Source: Arsenophonus endosymbiont of Ceratovacuna japonica (GTDB lineage: Bacteria > Pseudomonadota > Gammaproteobacteria > Enterobacterales > Enterobacteriaceae). Taken from it: a DNA stretch of 64,000 nucleotides. The translations under genes and the position numbers were made by a program. Positions 35,123 to 46,804 of this stretch are shown here, piece by piece (positions within the stretch are counted from its first letter, which is position 1; the number at the start of each line of letters is the position of its first letter). The notes beneath the pieces were generated by a model. It had not been told where the DNA came from. It was given only the letters and a program-made list of their open reading frames with translations, and made no database searches. The stretch is from contig AP026064.1 of assembly GCA_024349725.1 (NCBI GenBank), positions 332,592 through 396,591 on the forward strand. The letters run 5' to 3'.

Positions 35123-37675
35123 TTAATCAATAACTAAATTTAATATCTTTCCTGGTATATAAATTACTTTACGTATATTCATATTTTTAATATATTTAGA
35201 TACATTATATTCTTTTGTGGCTATAGTTAAAACTGAATTTTTAGATGCATTTTTATTTATAGTAATACGTCCACGAACTTTTCCATTAACTTGTATAATT
35301 ACTAATTTACTATGATCTATTTTTGCTTTCTCATTAACAATTGGCCAAGATGCATTATCTATATCTCCTTTATAACCAAGTGCATTCCACATAATAAAAC
35401 ATACATGAGGAATAATTGGCGATAACATTCGTACGATAGCTGATAAAGATTCTTGTATTAATGATAGATCTTGTTCACTATTATTAGAAAATAGTGTTAA
35501 TTTATTCATAAATTTCATAATAGTTGCAATTGCAGTATTAAATGTATAACGTCTACTAATATCATCGGTTACTTTAGCAATAGTTTTATGTAAATAATGA
35601 TATAGATTTTGTTGCTTTATAGTAAGTTTAGTATTATCTAATGGCATTACTTTGCCTTTATTTATATGTTTGAAAACAGTACACCAAAGACGATGAATAA
35701 AACGATTAGCACCTTCTACATTAGATTCATTCCATTCTAAAGTAAGTTCAGGTGGTGCAGCAAACATTATAAATAATCTAATTGTATCAGCACCATATTT
35801 ATTTATCATTAATTGAAGATCAATACCGTTATTTTTTGATTTAGACATTTTACTCATTCCGGCATAAATAAGTTTATTTCCATGTTGATCAGTAGATTTG
35901 ATAATTTTACCTTTTTTATCTTTTTTAATATTTACATTAAGTGGTGATACCCAAATTCGTTGTTTATTTTTTCCTAAGTAATAAAAAGAATTAGATAACA
36001 CCATTCCTTGGCATAATAGACGTTTAACTGGTTCATCAGAATTAACTAAATTAGCATCTCGCATTAATTTATGAAAAAATCGAAAATATAATAGATGTAT
36101 GGTAGCATGTTCAATTCCACCAATATATTGATCAACTGGAAGCCAATAATTAGTAGCTATTGGATCTAGCATTGCTTTATGATAATTAGGACAAGTATAA
36201 CGAGCATAATACCAAGAGGACTCTATAAATGTATCGAAAGTATCAGTTTCACGTAATGCTGAATAACCATTGATATTAGTGTTAATCCACTGTGAATCAT
36301 TTTTCATAGGATTAATAATGTTATTTATTAATTTATATTCTGGTAAAATTACAGGTAGTTGTTTTTCTGTTACTGGTATTATTGATCCATTTTCTATTGT
36401 TACCATTGGAATTGGCGTCCCCCAATAACGTTGTCTAGAAATACTCCAATCACGTAAACGATAATTTACTTTATGTTTAGCTATACCTTGTGAAATTAAT
36501 TTATTACTAATATTAATATATTTACTTGAATCAATTAAATCATTTTTATCTGTTAATAAATTTTTTTTTATAAAAGATTTTTGTTTTTTATTATAAATAT
36601 TTTTTTTAATAGGCAAATTATATTTAATTGAAAATTCATAATCTTTTTTATTATTTTTTAAAATAATAATTTTTGCATCTGTATTATGTTCCATTGATAT
36701 AATATTTACTATCCATATTGGAATTTTTTTATTTGTTAATGGATGAATTGCAAATAAATTAGTATTGATACTTCTTTTCTTTATAGTTGATATTTCTGAT
36801 TCAGAAATTTTATTATTAAGACATTTATTAATAAATGTCTTAATAGTATTATTTTTTTTTGCTTCTTTTTTAGCTAATGGATTATTTACTGTAATAACAA
36901 TATAAGTTATATCTATAAAATTATTAATTTTTGTAGTATAAACTGTTAATTTTTCATTATTATTTATTAGTTTAAAAGTAATTTCAATACCTTCTGTACG
37001 ACCTATCCAATTACGTTGCATAGTTTTAACTTTTTCTGGCCAATCATTAAGTTTATCTAAATCATTTAATAATTCTTCAGCATAAGATGTAATTTTTATA
37101 AACCATTGTGGAATTTCTTTATATTCAATATTAGCATTACATCTCCAGCAGCAACCATCTATAACTTGTTCATTAGCTAAAACTGTTAAATCATTTGGAC
37201 ACCAATTAACAGAGTAGGTTTTTTTATAAACTAATCCTTTTTCATAAAGTTTAATAAAAAACCATTGTTCCCAACGATAATACTCTGGATCACAAGTTGT
37301 AATTTCTCTATCCCAATCGTAACTAAATCCTAATATTTTTAATTGATTTTTCATATAATTAATATTATTATATGTCCATGTTGCAGGTGCAGTATTATTT
37401 TGTAATGCTGCATTTTCTGCTGGTAAACCAAAAGCATCCCAGCCAATAGGATGTAATACATTTTTACCTATCATGCGTTGATAACGTGAAATTACATCAC
37501 TAATAGTATAGTTACGTACATGACCCATATGTAATTGACCTGATGGATATGGTAACATTGATAAACAATAATATTTTTCTTTATTATTATCTTCTATTAC
37601 TTTAAATGTTTGTTTTTCTTCCCAATGACGTTGTACATGTTGTTCTATTTCTTTTGGTTTATATTGTTCTTGCAT
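35123..37675 (-). CDS. leuS: Leucyl-tRNA synthetase
   Basis: Class I synthetase for tRNA-Leu. The HIGH-type motif HMGH is at residues 49-52, the zinc-binding insert and CP1 editing domain follow, [16 protein letters not shown] is intact, and KMSKSKNNG lies at about residue 615. The length is 850 aa against 860 in E. coli. The editing-domain region at about residues 245-385 is the most diverged and Lys/Asn/Ile-rich part, while the catalytic blocks are close to E. coli, suggesting relaxed constraint on editing. The tail [13 protein letters not shown] is conserved. Confidence 0.97.
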   Translation of the reverse strand: MQEQYKPKEIEQHVQRHWEEKQTFKVIEDNNKEKYYCLSMLPYPSGQLHMGHVRNYTISDVISRYQRMIGKNVLHPIGWDAFGLPAENAALQNNTAPATWTYNNINYMKNQLKILGFSYDWDREITTCDPEYYRWEQWFFIKLYEKGLVYKKTYSVNWCPNDLTVLANEQVIDGCCWRCNANIEYKEIPQWFIKITSYAEELLNDLDKLNDWPEKVKTMQRNWIGRTEGIEITFKLINNNEKLTVYTTKINNFIDITYIVITVNNPLAKKEAKKNNTIKTFINKCLNNKISESEISTIKKRSINTNLFAIHPLTNKKIPIWIVNIISMEHNTDAKIIILKNNKKDYEFSIKYNLPIKKNIYNKKQKSFIKKNLLTDKNDLIDSSKYINISNKLISQGIAKHKVNYRLRDWSISRQRYWGTPIPMVTIENGSIIPVTEKQLPVILPEYKLINNIINPMKNDSQWINTNINGYSALRETDTFDTFIESSWYYARYTCPNYHKAMLDPIATNYWLPVDQYIGGIEHATIHLLYFRFFHKLMRDANLVNSDEPVKRLLCQGMVLSNSFYYLGKNKQRIWVSPLNVNIKKDKKGKIIKSTDQHGNKLIYAGMSKMSKSKNNGIDLQLMINKYGADTIRLFIMFAAPPELTLEWNESNVEGANRFIHRLWCTVFKHINKGKVMPLDNTKLTIKQQNLYHYLHKTIAKVTDDISRRYTFNTAIATIMKFMNKLTLFSNNSEQDLSLIQESLSAIVRMLSPIIPHVCFIMWNALGYKGDIDNASWPIVNEKAKIDHSKLVIIQVNGKVRGRITINKNASKNSVLTIATKEYNVSKYIKNMNIRKVIYIPGKILNLVID

Positions 37676-37970
37676 AATATTGGAATCCTAATTATTAAAT
37701 GAAAATATATATATTATATAATATTATAAATTTTAAATTTTATTAGAACATAATTATGTTTGTATTTAAAAATAATTATTTAATTATTTGTATTAATATA
37801 TAAATAAATTTTATATTATAATAATATTTTTATAATTTTATTATTTAATATAAATTTCTTAAATTACATAATAATATTTTAATAATAAAATATTATTATG
37901 TAATTAATATAAATAATAAATATTAATAAATATATAAAATAAATTATTAATTTTTAAGAAATAATAATTA

Positions 37971-39560
37971 TTAATATATAATAAATTTATTAGTTTTATT
38001 TTTATTTAATAAATATGCTATTATAATAAATAATGAAACTAATATCCACATAGGAAAATTACTCCATCGTGCATAAGGAGTAAGACCAGATGTTGCTATT
38101 ATCACTTTAGTATTTAATACTGAACGAGTAAATTGAGGAAGTTTTTTTTGAATATCCCCATTTGGTGTTATTACTGCTGTAATTCCATTATTAGTAGCGC
38201 GTAATAATGGTCTTCCAAGTTCTAGTGCTCTCATTCTAGCTATTTGAAAATGTTGCCATGGACCAATAGAACATCCAAACCAAGCATCATTAGAAATTGT
38301 TAATAAAAAATCTGTATTTAATTTAAAATTATCTCTAATTTGAGTACCTAAAATAATTTCATAACATATAGCAGCAGTAAAATGAATATTACCAGCAATT
38401 AATTGTTGTTGTTTATAATTGCCTTTACTAAATTCTGATATAGACATATTAAATAAAGAAATAATTGGTCTGAAAATATTTTTTAATGGTAAAAATTCAC
38501 CAAAAGGTACTAAGTGATGTTTATGATAGTAATTATTAATTGAATATTTGTAAGGGTTATTTTCTCCTAAAATAATAATTTTATTAAAAAAATATCTATT
38601 TTTTTGTTTATTTAATTTAGAATCAATAATACCAGTAATTAATTGAGTATTTTTAAGATGTAATACTTTATCTAATGAAGTTAACCATAAATTATTATCT
38701 AATTCAATAGAAGGTATTGCAGATTCAGGCCAAATAATTATTTTAGCATTACCAAAATAAGGTTTAGATAAATTAACATACGTATTAATTATTTGTTTTA
38801 TAAATTTTGGTTGCCATTTTAAATGTTGTTGTATATTACCTTGAACTAAAATTATTTGTATTTTTTTTTCTTTAATCTGTGTAAACCAGTGATAATTTTT
38901 AATAATTATAGGTGTATATAATAGAATAATTGCTATAATTATTGGGACAATTTTATATTTTATTAACGCAAAAACTAAGCAACTGCTGATAATTAATAAT
39001 AACAATGTTATCATTTCAACACCAAATATTGGTGCAATTCCTTTAAGCGGGCCATCAATTTGACTATATCCAAATTGCAACCAAGGAAAACCAGTAAGTA
39101 CTTTACTACGTAAATATTCAATTATTTGCCATATTGATGGAGCGGCAAAAATAAATCGTGCTATATTAAATTTTGGAAAAAAATAATTTAGCAAATAAGC
39201 AAATAAAGATGGATATAGTGATAAATAAAAGATTAATAAAATAAGCAATAAAATATTAATTATTACTGGCATGCCACTAAAATTAGAAATACCAATATAA
39301 ATCCAACTAATACCACTACTAAATAAACCTACTCCCCAAAAAAATGCTAATAAAGTTGCTTGTTTATTTGAATCATTACAAATTAGTAACTGTAAACCAA
39401 AAAGAGAAAAAAGAGCAGCTAACCAAATATCAAATGGTGAAAAAGCTAGTGTTCCACAAAATCCAAAAATTAATGCTATTAAATATTGCAACCATTGATA
39501 TTTATAAAATGGTATTTTTTTATTAATATTATTCTTCTGTAATATTAGGGATATTGGCAT
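37971..39560 (-). CDS. lnt: Apolipoprotein N-acyltransferase
   Basis: Inner-membrane enzyme that adds the third acyl chain to lipoproteins. The N-terminal half has several membrane helices; the C-terminal nitrilase domain carries the triad Glu (IIWPESAIP), Lys (KHHLVPFGEFLP) and Cys (AAICYEIILG). A final membrane helix near residues 505-522 closes it. The length is 529 aa against 512 in E. coli. Its start lies inside the end of corC (32-bp overlap), as expected for the corC-lnt pair. Its retention shows that triacylated lipoproteins still matter although LPS export genes here are dead. Confidence 0.96.
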   Translation of the reverse strand: MPISLILQKNNINKKIPFYKYQWLQYLIALIFGFCGTLAFSPFDIWLAALFSLFGLQLLICNDSNKQATLLAFFWGVGLFSSGISWIYIGISNFSGMPVIINILLLILLIFYLSLYPSLFAYLLNYFFPKFNIARFIFAAPSIWQIIEYLRSKVLTGFPWLQFGYSQIDGPLKGIAPIFGVEMITLLLLIISSCLVFALIKYKIVPIIIAIILLYTPIIIKNYHWFTQIKEKKIQIILVQGNIQQHLKWQPKFIKQIINTYVNLSKPYFGNAKIIIWPESAIPSIELDNNLWLTSLDKVLHLKNTQLITGIIDSKLNKQKNRYFFNKIIILGENNPYKYSINNYYHKHHLVPFGEFLPLKNIFRPIISLFNMSISEFSKGNYKQQQLIAGNIHFTAAICYEIILGTQIRDNFKLNTDFLLTISNDAWFGCSIGPWQHFQIARMRALELGRPLLRATNNGITAVITPNGDIQKKLPQFTRSVLNTKVIIATSGLTPYARWSNFPMWILVSLFIIIAYLLNKNKTNKFIIY

Positions 39561-40410
39561 TATCTGGAATTTTTACCTGAACTTGAATAATTTTACGACT
39601 ATCAACCATAGTAATTTTAAAAATATAATTATTAATTGTAATAATCTCTCCTTTGGTTGGTAAATGTCCAAATGCTTGCATTACCAAACCACCAATAGTA
39701 TCAACTTCTTGATTATCAAAATATGTATTAAATATTTTATTAAAATTATCAATTTGAGTTAGTGCGCGAATAGAGTAAATATATTTACTTAGTTGTCTAA
39801 TATTAATATCTTTTTCTTCATTATCATATTCATCTTCAATTTTACCAACAATTAATTCTAAAATATCTTCAATTGTAACTAATCCTGAAACACCACCAAA
39901 TTCATCTATAACAATTGCCATGTGATAACGTTGTAATCGAAATTCTTTTAATAATAGATCAACGCGTTTACTTTCAGGTACAACAATAGCAGGACGTAAT
40001 ACCTTGTCAATATTGAAAGCTTCAGCATTAGTACGCATAAATGGTAATAAATCTTTTGCCATTAATAAGCCTTCAATGTTATCTTTATCTTCACTAATAA
40101 CTGGAAAACGAGAATGTGCTAAATCAATAATTATATCAAGACACTCATCTAATGATTGATTCTTCTTTAGAGTTATTATTTGAGATCGCGGGATCATTAT
40201 ATCACGAACTCGTTCATTAGATATACTAATTACTCCTTCAAGCATCTCTCTAATATCAGGATTAATAACATCTTTTTGTTCTGAATTACGAATAAATTCA
40301 ACTAAATCATTACGATTTTTAGGTTCGCTATGAAATAATTGATTGATTCGTTCAAAAAAACTTTTTTTCGAGTAGTTATTATTATTTTTAGTATAGTCAT
40401 CGGTACTCAT
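39529..40410 (-). CDS. corC: CBS-domain protein CorC/YbeX
   Basis: Soluble CBS-pair protein linked with CorA-type magnesium/cobalt transport and, in recent work, ribosome metabolism. Two CBS domains span about residues 70-200 (VRDIMIPRSQI, SRFPVISEDKDNIEGLLMAKDLL, HMAIVIDEFGGVSGLVTIEDILELIVG), followed by the CorC/HlyC C-terminal domain (VDTIGGLVMQAFGHLPTKGE). The length is 293 aa against 292 in E. coli. It overlaps lnt and follows ybeY, as in E. coli. Confidence 0.95.
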   Translation of the reverse strand: MSTDDYTKNNNNYSKKSFFERINQLFHSEPKNRNDLVEFIRNSEQKDVINPDIREMLEGVISISNERVRDIMIPRSQIITLKKNQSLDECLDIIIDLAHSRFPVISEDKDNIEGLLMAKDLLPFMRTNAEAFNIDKVLRPAIVVPESKRVDLLLKEFRLQRYHMAIVIDEFGGVSGLVTIEDILELIVGKIEDEYDNEEKDINIRQLSKYIYSIRALTQIDNFNKIFNTYFDNQEVDTIGGLVMQAFGHLPTKGEIITINNYIFKITMVDSRKIIQVQVKIPDNANIPNITEE

Positions 40411-40565
40411 AGAGTTTATTAATATTTCTCTTAATAATTTATTTTATTATATATTATTTAATATAAAATTATCATTATTTTTATAATTTTTTATATTTTT
40501 ATAAGTTAGTATCAAAAAACAAAATAAATCATTTTAAAATTTTATATTTTATTATAAACTAATAA

Positions 40566-41018
40566 TTAATAAGGATTAGGATAACCTAATTTTTTCATAA
40601 TTTTAATTTCTATTGTCTCCATTTTTTTTGCTTTAAAATTATTTTCATGATTATAACCTAATAAATGAAGACAACCATGTATTACAATATGAGCCCAATG
40701 AGAATTTAAAGTTTTATATTGTTCTATAGCTTCTTTTTCAACTATTTCTTTACAAATAATTAAATCACCTAATAATGATAATGAAATATTATCTAATGTT
40801 TTAAATGGAAAAGATAATACATTTGTTGGTTTATTTATTCCTCTGTATATTAAATTTAAATTTTGACTTTCTATTATATCAACAATACGAATAGTTATTT
40901 CAGTTGTATAATAAAATTGCGATAATAAAATTACAAGCCAATGTTGGAATGTACTTTTATTAGGTAAATTATTATAATTACTACAGGCTAACTGTAAATC
41001 AAGAATAATTGATTGCAA
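40566..41018 (-). CDS. ybeY: Endoribonuclease YbeY
   Basis: Zinc-dependent RNase in 16S rRNA maturation and ribosome quality control. The zinc motif is HGCLHLLGYNH, with all three His kept and the usual Asp of GYDH changed to Asn. TNVLSFPF and LLGDLIIC upstream match E. coli. The length is 150 aa against 155. It lies between corC and the empty space left by ybeZ. Confidence 0.93.
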   Translation of the reverse strand: MQSIILDLQLACSNYNNLPNKSTFQHWLVILLSQFYYTTEITIRIVDIIESQNLNLIYRGINKPTNVLSFPFKTLDNISLSLLGDLIICKEIVEKEAIEQYKTLNSHWAHIVIHGCLHLLGYNHENNFKAKKMETIEIKIMKKLGYPNPY

Positions 41019-41965
41019 TTAAATATCTCATCTTATATATAATTAAATTGTAATTTTATTAATAAATAATAAATATTATGTTTTATTTTTTTTAATTTTT
41101 TATAACAAATAACTATTATAATTATTATTATAAGAATATATAATATTCTTATAAAAAAATAAAATTTAATTATTGAAATTTTATTTTTTTTAATTATTTT
41201 ATATTAGTTTAATTTTTAATTATAAAATAAATTAATTTATTTTATAATCAACAATTGTATCTCTTTTATTTAATAAAATGTTATGTATATTTTATTGATT
41301 TTATTATAATATTTTAATTTTTATAAATAAAAATTAAAATATTATTTAATATACAACTTCTATATATAAATCAATAGAATTAATTATATTATAATCCTTT
41401 AATTATTTTAATTTTTCATTTTTATTTTTAAATAAAAAAATAATTTTTATTGGTATTTATAATATATAATAATATTTATTTTATATTTTCTTAAATATTA
41501 ATAATTATTTAATAATAATATATAAAATATAATTTAAATATATATAATTTTATGTTGTAATTTTAGATTTTATATTTATTAATTTTAATTAAATATTTTA
41601 TAAAAATACTATTATATTTTATAAGTAAATTTATTATGTAATTAATATTAATTTTTAATATAAATAATAATACTATATTAAAATATATATAGTATGAAAT
41701 ATTTTTAATAATATATTAAATAATTTATTAATTGATTATTAATTATTATAATGATTGATAAATTCTTATATTTAATTTTTAATTATAATATTTTACATTA
41801 CAACTTAAAAATTAATATAATTTATTTAATATTTATTTTTCTACTTATAAAATATTTATTTTTAATAATTTATAAAATATTTTTATTATTATTTATTATT
41901 AATTAAATAATTGTTTATTTTAAAATTATTTATATATTTAAGTAATAAATTATTTAAATAATTTA
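41019..41965. other. Spacer where ybeZ (phoH-like) stands in E. coli
   Basis: 947 bp between ybeY and miaB, about the size of ybeZ. I searched for the P-loop GPAGTGKT in all frames and found no trace; the gene is gone beyond recognition. Confidence 0.5.
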
Positions 41966-43324
41966 TTAATTTATTAACATTAAATTATTTTTAGTTTTAA
42001 TAAATTTTCCGCGTAAAGAATTAGCATAGATATCAATAATTTTAACATCAATAAACTTTCCAATCATATTTCTTGTGCCCTCAAAATTTACTACTCTATT
42101 ATTTTCTGTTCGACCACAAAGTTCCATAATATTTTTATGAGAAATTCCTTCAACTAAAATTCTTTGAATACTACCTAACATTTCTAGACTATAATTCATT
42201 GCTTGCTGATTAATACGTCGTTGAAGTAAATAAAGACGTTGTTTTTTTTCATCTTTACTAATATTATCAATTAAATCAGATGAAGGAGTACCAGGACGAG
42301 GTGAGTAAATAAAACTAAAACTCATATCAAAATTAATATCATAAATAAGTTGCATTGTTTTTTGAAAATCATCTTCTGTTTCACCAGGAAAACCAATAAT
42401 AAAATCAGAGCTAATAAGAATGTTAGGTCGTGCTTTTCGTAATTTATGTATTATTCTTTTATACTCAATAATAGTATATGATCGTTTCATCATTGTTAAA
42501 ATACGATTCGATCCACTTTGAACTGGAAGATGTAAAAAACTAACTAATTCAGGAGTATCTTCATAAACATCAATAATGTCATCAGTAAAATCAATTGGAT
42601 GACTAGTAGTAAAACGAATGCGATCAATGCCTTCAATAGAGGCAGTTAAACGTAATAATTCTGCAAATGAACAAATTCCCCCATCAAAAGTCATTCCTTT
42701 ATAGGCATTAACATTTTGTCCTAATAAATGTATTTCACGTACACCTTGAGTAGCTAATTGGGAAATTTCAAATAACACATCATCACATGGTCTACTTACT
42801 TCTTCACCACGAGTATAAGGAACTATACAAAATGAACAATATTTATTACAACCTTCTATAATAGAAACATAAGCTGAAGGTCCTTTAGCTCTAGGATCTG
42901 GTAATCTATCAAATTTTTCAATTTCTGGAAAACTAATATCAATTATTTTACTACGCTTATTTTTAATTTGATCTATCATGTTTGGTAATCTATGTAACGT
43001 TTGTGGGCCAAAAATAATATCAACATTTGATGCGCGTTGAAAAATTAAATCACCTTCTTGTGAAGCAACACAACCACCAACACAAATAATAATATTTGGA
43101 TTCATATTTTTTAGTTTTTTTAAACGTCCAAGTTGATGAAATAATTTTTCTTGCGCTTTTTCACGGATTGAACATGTATTTAATAATATAATATCAGCTT
43201 CTTTAATAATTTGTGTTAATTGATATCCATGAGTACTATTTAAGAGGTCATATATTTTTGATGTGTCATATTCATTCATTTGACAGCCCCATGTTTTAAT
43301 ATATAATTTTTGATTTGTTATCAT
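41966..43324 (-). CDS. miaB: tRNA-2-methylthio-N6-dimethylallyladenosine synthase
   Basis: Radical-SAM methylthiotransferase that adds the ms2 group to i6A37. The N-terminal cluster uses Cys14 ([10 protein letters not shown]), Cys51 (LLNTCSIRE) and Cys85 (CVGGCVAS). The radical-SAM cluster uses Cys159, Cys163 and Cys166 ([18 protein letters not shown]). A C-terminal TRAM domain has [12 protein letters not shown]. It is 452 aa against 474; only the E. coli tail is missing. Confidence 0.97.
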   Translation of the reverse strand: MITNQKLYIKTWGCQMNEYDTSKIYDLLNSTHGYQLTQIIKEADIILLNTCSIREKAQEKLFHQLGRLKKLKNMNPNIIICVGGCVASQEGDLIFQRASNVDIIFGPQTLHRLPNMIDQIKNKRSKIIDISFPEIEKFDRLPDPRAKGPSAYVSIIEGCNKYCSFCIVPYTRGEEVSRPCDDVLFEISQLATQGVREIHLLGQNVNAYKGMTFDGGICSFAELLRLTASIEGIDRIRFTTSHPIDFTDDIIDVYEDTPELVSFLHLPVQSGSNRILTMMKRSYTIIEYKRIIHKLRKARPNILISSDFIIGFPGETEDDFQKTMQLIYDINFDMSFSFIYSPRPGTPSSDLIDNISKDEKKQRLYLLQRRINQQAMNYSLEMLGSIQRILVEGISHKNIMELCGRTENNRVVNFEGTRNMIGKFIDVKIIDIYANSLRGKFIKTKNNLMLIN

Positions 43325-44374
43325 TTTATATATCCTAAATTTTATTAAAAAATTTATTATAATAGTATTATGTATTAATAATAAATTTTATATTAATAAA
43401 TAAATAAAAAATTATAATATTATAATAATTAATATTATACTTATAAATAAAGTTATAGTAATTGTATTTATTAAAAAAGTTAAAAATAATTATTCAAATA
43501 TATTAAATAATGTATTTTACTATATTTATTATATTAAATTTATTAGTTTTAACATAAATAATATTTAAGTTATTTTATTTAAGTAATTTAAAATTGAAAA
43601 TTTTATATGATATGTAAAACATAATAATATTTATTGATTTAAACTATATTAAATAATTTAATATATAATGGATAATTAATAATTTAATATAAATTTTTAA
43701 TTATATTTATATTATATTTATAATAATATAATGTAAATATAATAAATGTAATTTTTATTTATAATAATTTTTATTTACAAATGATACAATATTTAATATT
43801 AATAATAATATTTAATAATATATAGATAAATTTTATTTATTAATTATATAAAAATAGTAAAAATTATAAAAAAATATATTATTTAATGATAATTATTTAT
43901 ATTAATTAATATTTTATTTTTTATTTAAATATTTAATATATTTAGTTTAGTGGATTTAAAAGTTATTATTAAATATATTAATTAATATTATTATAATAGT
44001 AAAGAAGTAAATTATTTATTTATTATTAATAAAATTTATTATATATTAATAATATATAATAATTAATATTTATTATATATTTTTTATTATTTTATATTAT
44101 GTTTTATGTTAATAATTATTTTATTAATAATTAATTATTTTATTTAGATAATTTTAATAAAAATATTAATTTTTAATAGTTAAATTATATTTTCTATATA
44201 TAATAATTATTTTAATTTTACATTAAAAAATAATATTCCGTATAATTAATTATATTTATTATTATATAATAATTAATTAATATAAGATATAAAATTACTA
44301 ACTAATATAAATTATTATAATACAATTTTAAATTATTTTATTATAGTAAAGATAATTTTTTATATAATAATTTA
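43325..44374. other. Gene-free spacer miaB-plsB
   Basis: 1.05 kb of A/T-rich sequence; nothing recognised. Confidence 0.5.
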
Positions 44375-46804
44375 TTAATAATGAATTTTTGCATTTTTAA
44401 TAGTTAAATAAATTATAGGAGATATTAATTTAGATACAATAAAATGTAATTGTTTTATATTAATAATAATTATTATATCTTCTTTTTTATTAATATAACC
44501 TTCTTTTTTTAATGAATTTAATAGTTTAAAAAAAATTGATTTATCAAATAATTCAGGTATGTTAATATTATGTAAAATAGATAAGCGTTTAGCAATAATA
44601 TGACTTTCTTTTTCTAATATTTTTGTTTTAATTTTATGTGTTATATTAAGTAGTGAAAAGATAATTATATATCGATATAATATATCTTTAATATTATTTG
44701 CTAAAAGTTGTAAATTATAAATTCGATTTTGATTTATAGTTATAAAACCTTCTATACTTAAAAATATTAATTTTTGGCGATTTAATTCGTTTAGTAAAGT
44801 ATTAATATAATTAGGTAATTCTTCTATATTATATTTTATGAAAAGTTCTGATTTTAGAAATGGATACATTAGAATAACTTGATTATTAATTTCTTTAAGT
44901 TGAATATTTTTATTATATAAAATAATATTAGCTACTAAAGAAGGTAAGGCTAATAAGTGTATAATATTATTTCTATAATATGTCATTAATATTATATTTT
45001 TATTTGTTAATATTATAATATCACCTATATTATCATGTTTTATTTTAAATTCATTTAATTTTAAAGCATTTTCTAATAATTGCTTTGAAGTTTTATTTGG
45101 TATTGTGATATTATTACTGTAAGGTATATTATTTAATAATTGAATATAACATTCTATTTGCTCAATTAATTGATCTTTAGTTAATGCATAATTATTTGAA
45201 GAGAGTAAAATTGTTGAACATAAGTTAATTGCATTAATAGCAGCAGCATTATTAATTGTAACCATAATTTTATGTGCTAATTTAGTTACAATTGAATTTA
45301 ACCATATTGGGCGTTGTAATTCAATAGAATTAATAGAAAGGCGCCATTCTGGGGCATATTTATTTAAATATTGATCTAATTTAATTGGTTGACCAAAATT
45401 AACATAACTATAACCTAATTTACGTAATTTAGTTAAACTTTTTAATATAGAAAAAAAATTTTCTTTTTCTTTTGTTTTTCCTTTTAATTCTTTAGCATAA
45501 GTAGTAATTTCTAGTACATGTTCATAGCATATATAAATAGGAACAATAGTAATTAAGTTTGAATTACTTCTTAACATTGCTTTTATAGTCATTAACAAAG
45601 TGCCGGTTTTTGGATCTAATAGTTTTCCTGTACGAGAACGACCACCTTCAATAAAATATTCAATTGAATAACCACGTACAAATAATTCATTAAGATATTC
45701 ATAAAATATAGCAGAGTAAAGTTTATTTCCTTTAAAAGCACGTCTAATAAAAAAAGCCCCTAAACGTCGAAAAATTTGTCCTATAGGCCAAAAATTAAGA
45801 TTAATGCCTGCAGCAATATGAGGAGGTACTAATCCATTATTATAAAGTATATAAGAAAGTAATAAATAATCCATATGACTTCTATGAGAAGGAATGTAGA
45901 CAATTTTATGACCATTTTGAACTAATCTATGAATAAATTTAATATTTGTTACATTAATTCCTTGATATAAATAATTCCAAGCCCAATTAAGTACTATGTC
46001 AGCAATACGAAGTGTTTTATAAGAAAAATTAGCTGCAATTTCTTTTATTATAATAATTGCATTATTTTTTGCTTTTTTAAGTGAAATTTTTTTTACTTTA
46101 GATTCATCTTCAATAACTTTCTGAATTACTTTTGAGTTTAGCAATTTATTAACTAAATCATATCGTATATTTATTTTAGATTCAATTATAGATAATCTTT
46201 GTTTATAATAATGAATTTTAGCTAATCTAGAAAGTTTATTGATAATATCTTTATTAAATCCATAATTATCAACTATCTTTCGTAAAGATACAACTGATGA
46301 AAAATGAATAAAATTGTTTCTACCTAAGCAAATTATATTAAAAAATTTTATAATACTATCAAATAAATATAATTTCGAAGTTAATGAGTATTTTTTTTTA
46401 TTAGATATTTGGTTAAATATTATGAATATAGGTAATATTTGAATATTTAATTTAGAATTATTATAATGTAGATCAAGATAAGTTGTAAATATTTTTAATG
46501 AATCTTTATGTAAATCTGCAGAGTAATTAAATATATCTTTATTTTTATATATAAAAATAAAAGAAGGTAATTTAATGTTATTTATTTTAATGAAATCTAG
46601 TGGATCAGGCAAACCAATTGAATAACATTGTTTTCGTAAAATGAATAAATCTATTTTAGAATTATAAGGCAATACATATAAAAAAGAATTAGTTATATCT
46701 AAATTTAACTTTTTAATTGGATTAGACGGTATAGATCTGATTCTTACTAAAAATTTTATTGGTAAGCTTAATAAATAATAATAAATATTATGCCAAAATA
46801 ACAT
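44375..46804 (-). CDS. plsB: Glycerol-3-phosphate acyltransferase PlsB
   Basis: First step of phospholipid synthesis: acylates sn-glycerol-3-phosphate at the inner membrane. The acyltransferase motifs are PSHRSHMDYLLLSY (HX4D, around residue 305), GAFFIRRAF, EGGRSRTGK and VPIYICYE. The length is 809 aa against 807 in E. coli, unusually long for a reduced genome to keep when PlsX/PlsY is an alternative. The N- and C-terminal thirds are diverged and Ile/Asn/Lys-rich while the central catalytic domain is well conserved. No gene shares its transcript. Confidence 0.96.
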   Translation of the reverse strand: MLFWHNIYYYLLSLPIKFLVRIRSIPSNPIKKLNLDITNSFLYVLPYNSKIDLFILRKQCYSIGLPDPLDFIKINNIKLPSFIFIYKNKDIFNYSADLHKDSLKIFTTYLDLHYNNSKLNIQILPIFIIFNQISNKKKYSLTSKLYLFDSIIKFFNIICLGRNNFIHFSSVVSLRKIVDNYGFNKDIINKLSRLAKIHYYKQRLSIIESKINIRYDLVNKLLNSKVIQKVIEDESKVKKISLKKAKNNAIIIIKEIAANFSYKTLRIADIVLNWAWNYLYQGINVTNIKFIHRLVQNGHKIVYIPSHRSHMDYLLLSYILYNNGLVPPHIAAGINLNFWPIGQIFRRLGAFFIRRAFKGNKLYSAIFYEYLNELFVRGYSIEYFIEGGRSRTGKLLDPKTGTLLMTIKAMLRSNSNLITIVPIYICYEHVLEITTYAKELKGKTKEKENFFSILKSLTKLRKLGYSYVNFGQPIKLDQYLNKYAPEWRLSINSIELQRPIWLNSIVTKLAHKIMVTINNAAAINAINLCSTILLSSNNYALTKDQLIEQIECYIQLLNNIPYSNNITIPNKTSKQLLENALKLNEFKIKHDNIGDIIILTNKNIILMTYYRNNIIHLLALPSLVANIILYNKNIQLKEINNQVILMYPFLKSELFIKYNIEELPNYINTLLNELNRQKLIFLSIEGFITINQNRIYNLQLLANNIKDILYRYIIIFSLLNITHKIKTKILEKESHIIAKRLSILHNINIPELFDKSIFFKLLNSLKKEGYINKKEDIIIIINIKQLHFIVSKLISPIIYLTIKNAKIHY

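Noticed and set aside
41019..41965. Possible ybeZ pseudogene
   Set aside because: The length and place fit, but the P-loop region could not be found in any frame.
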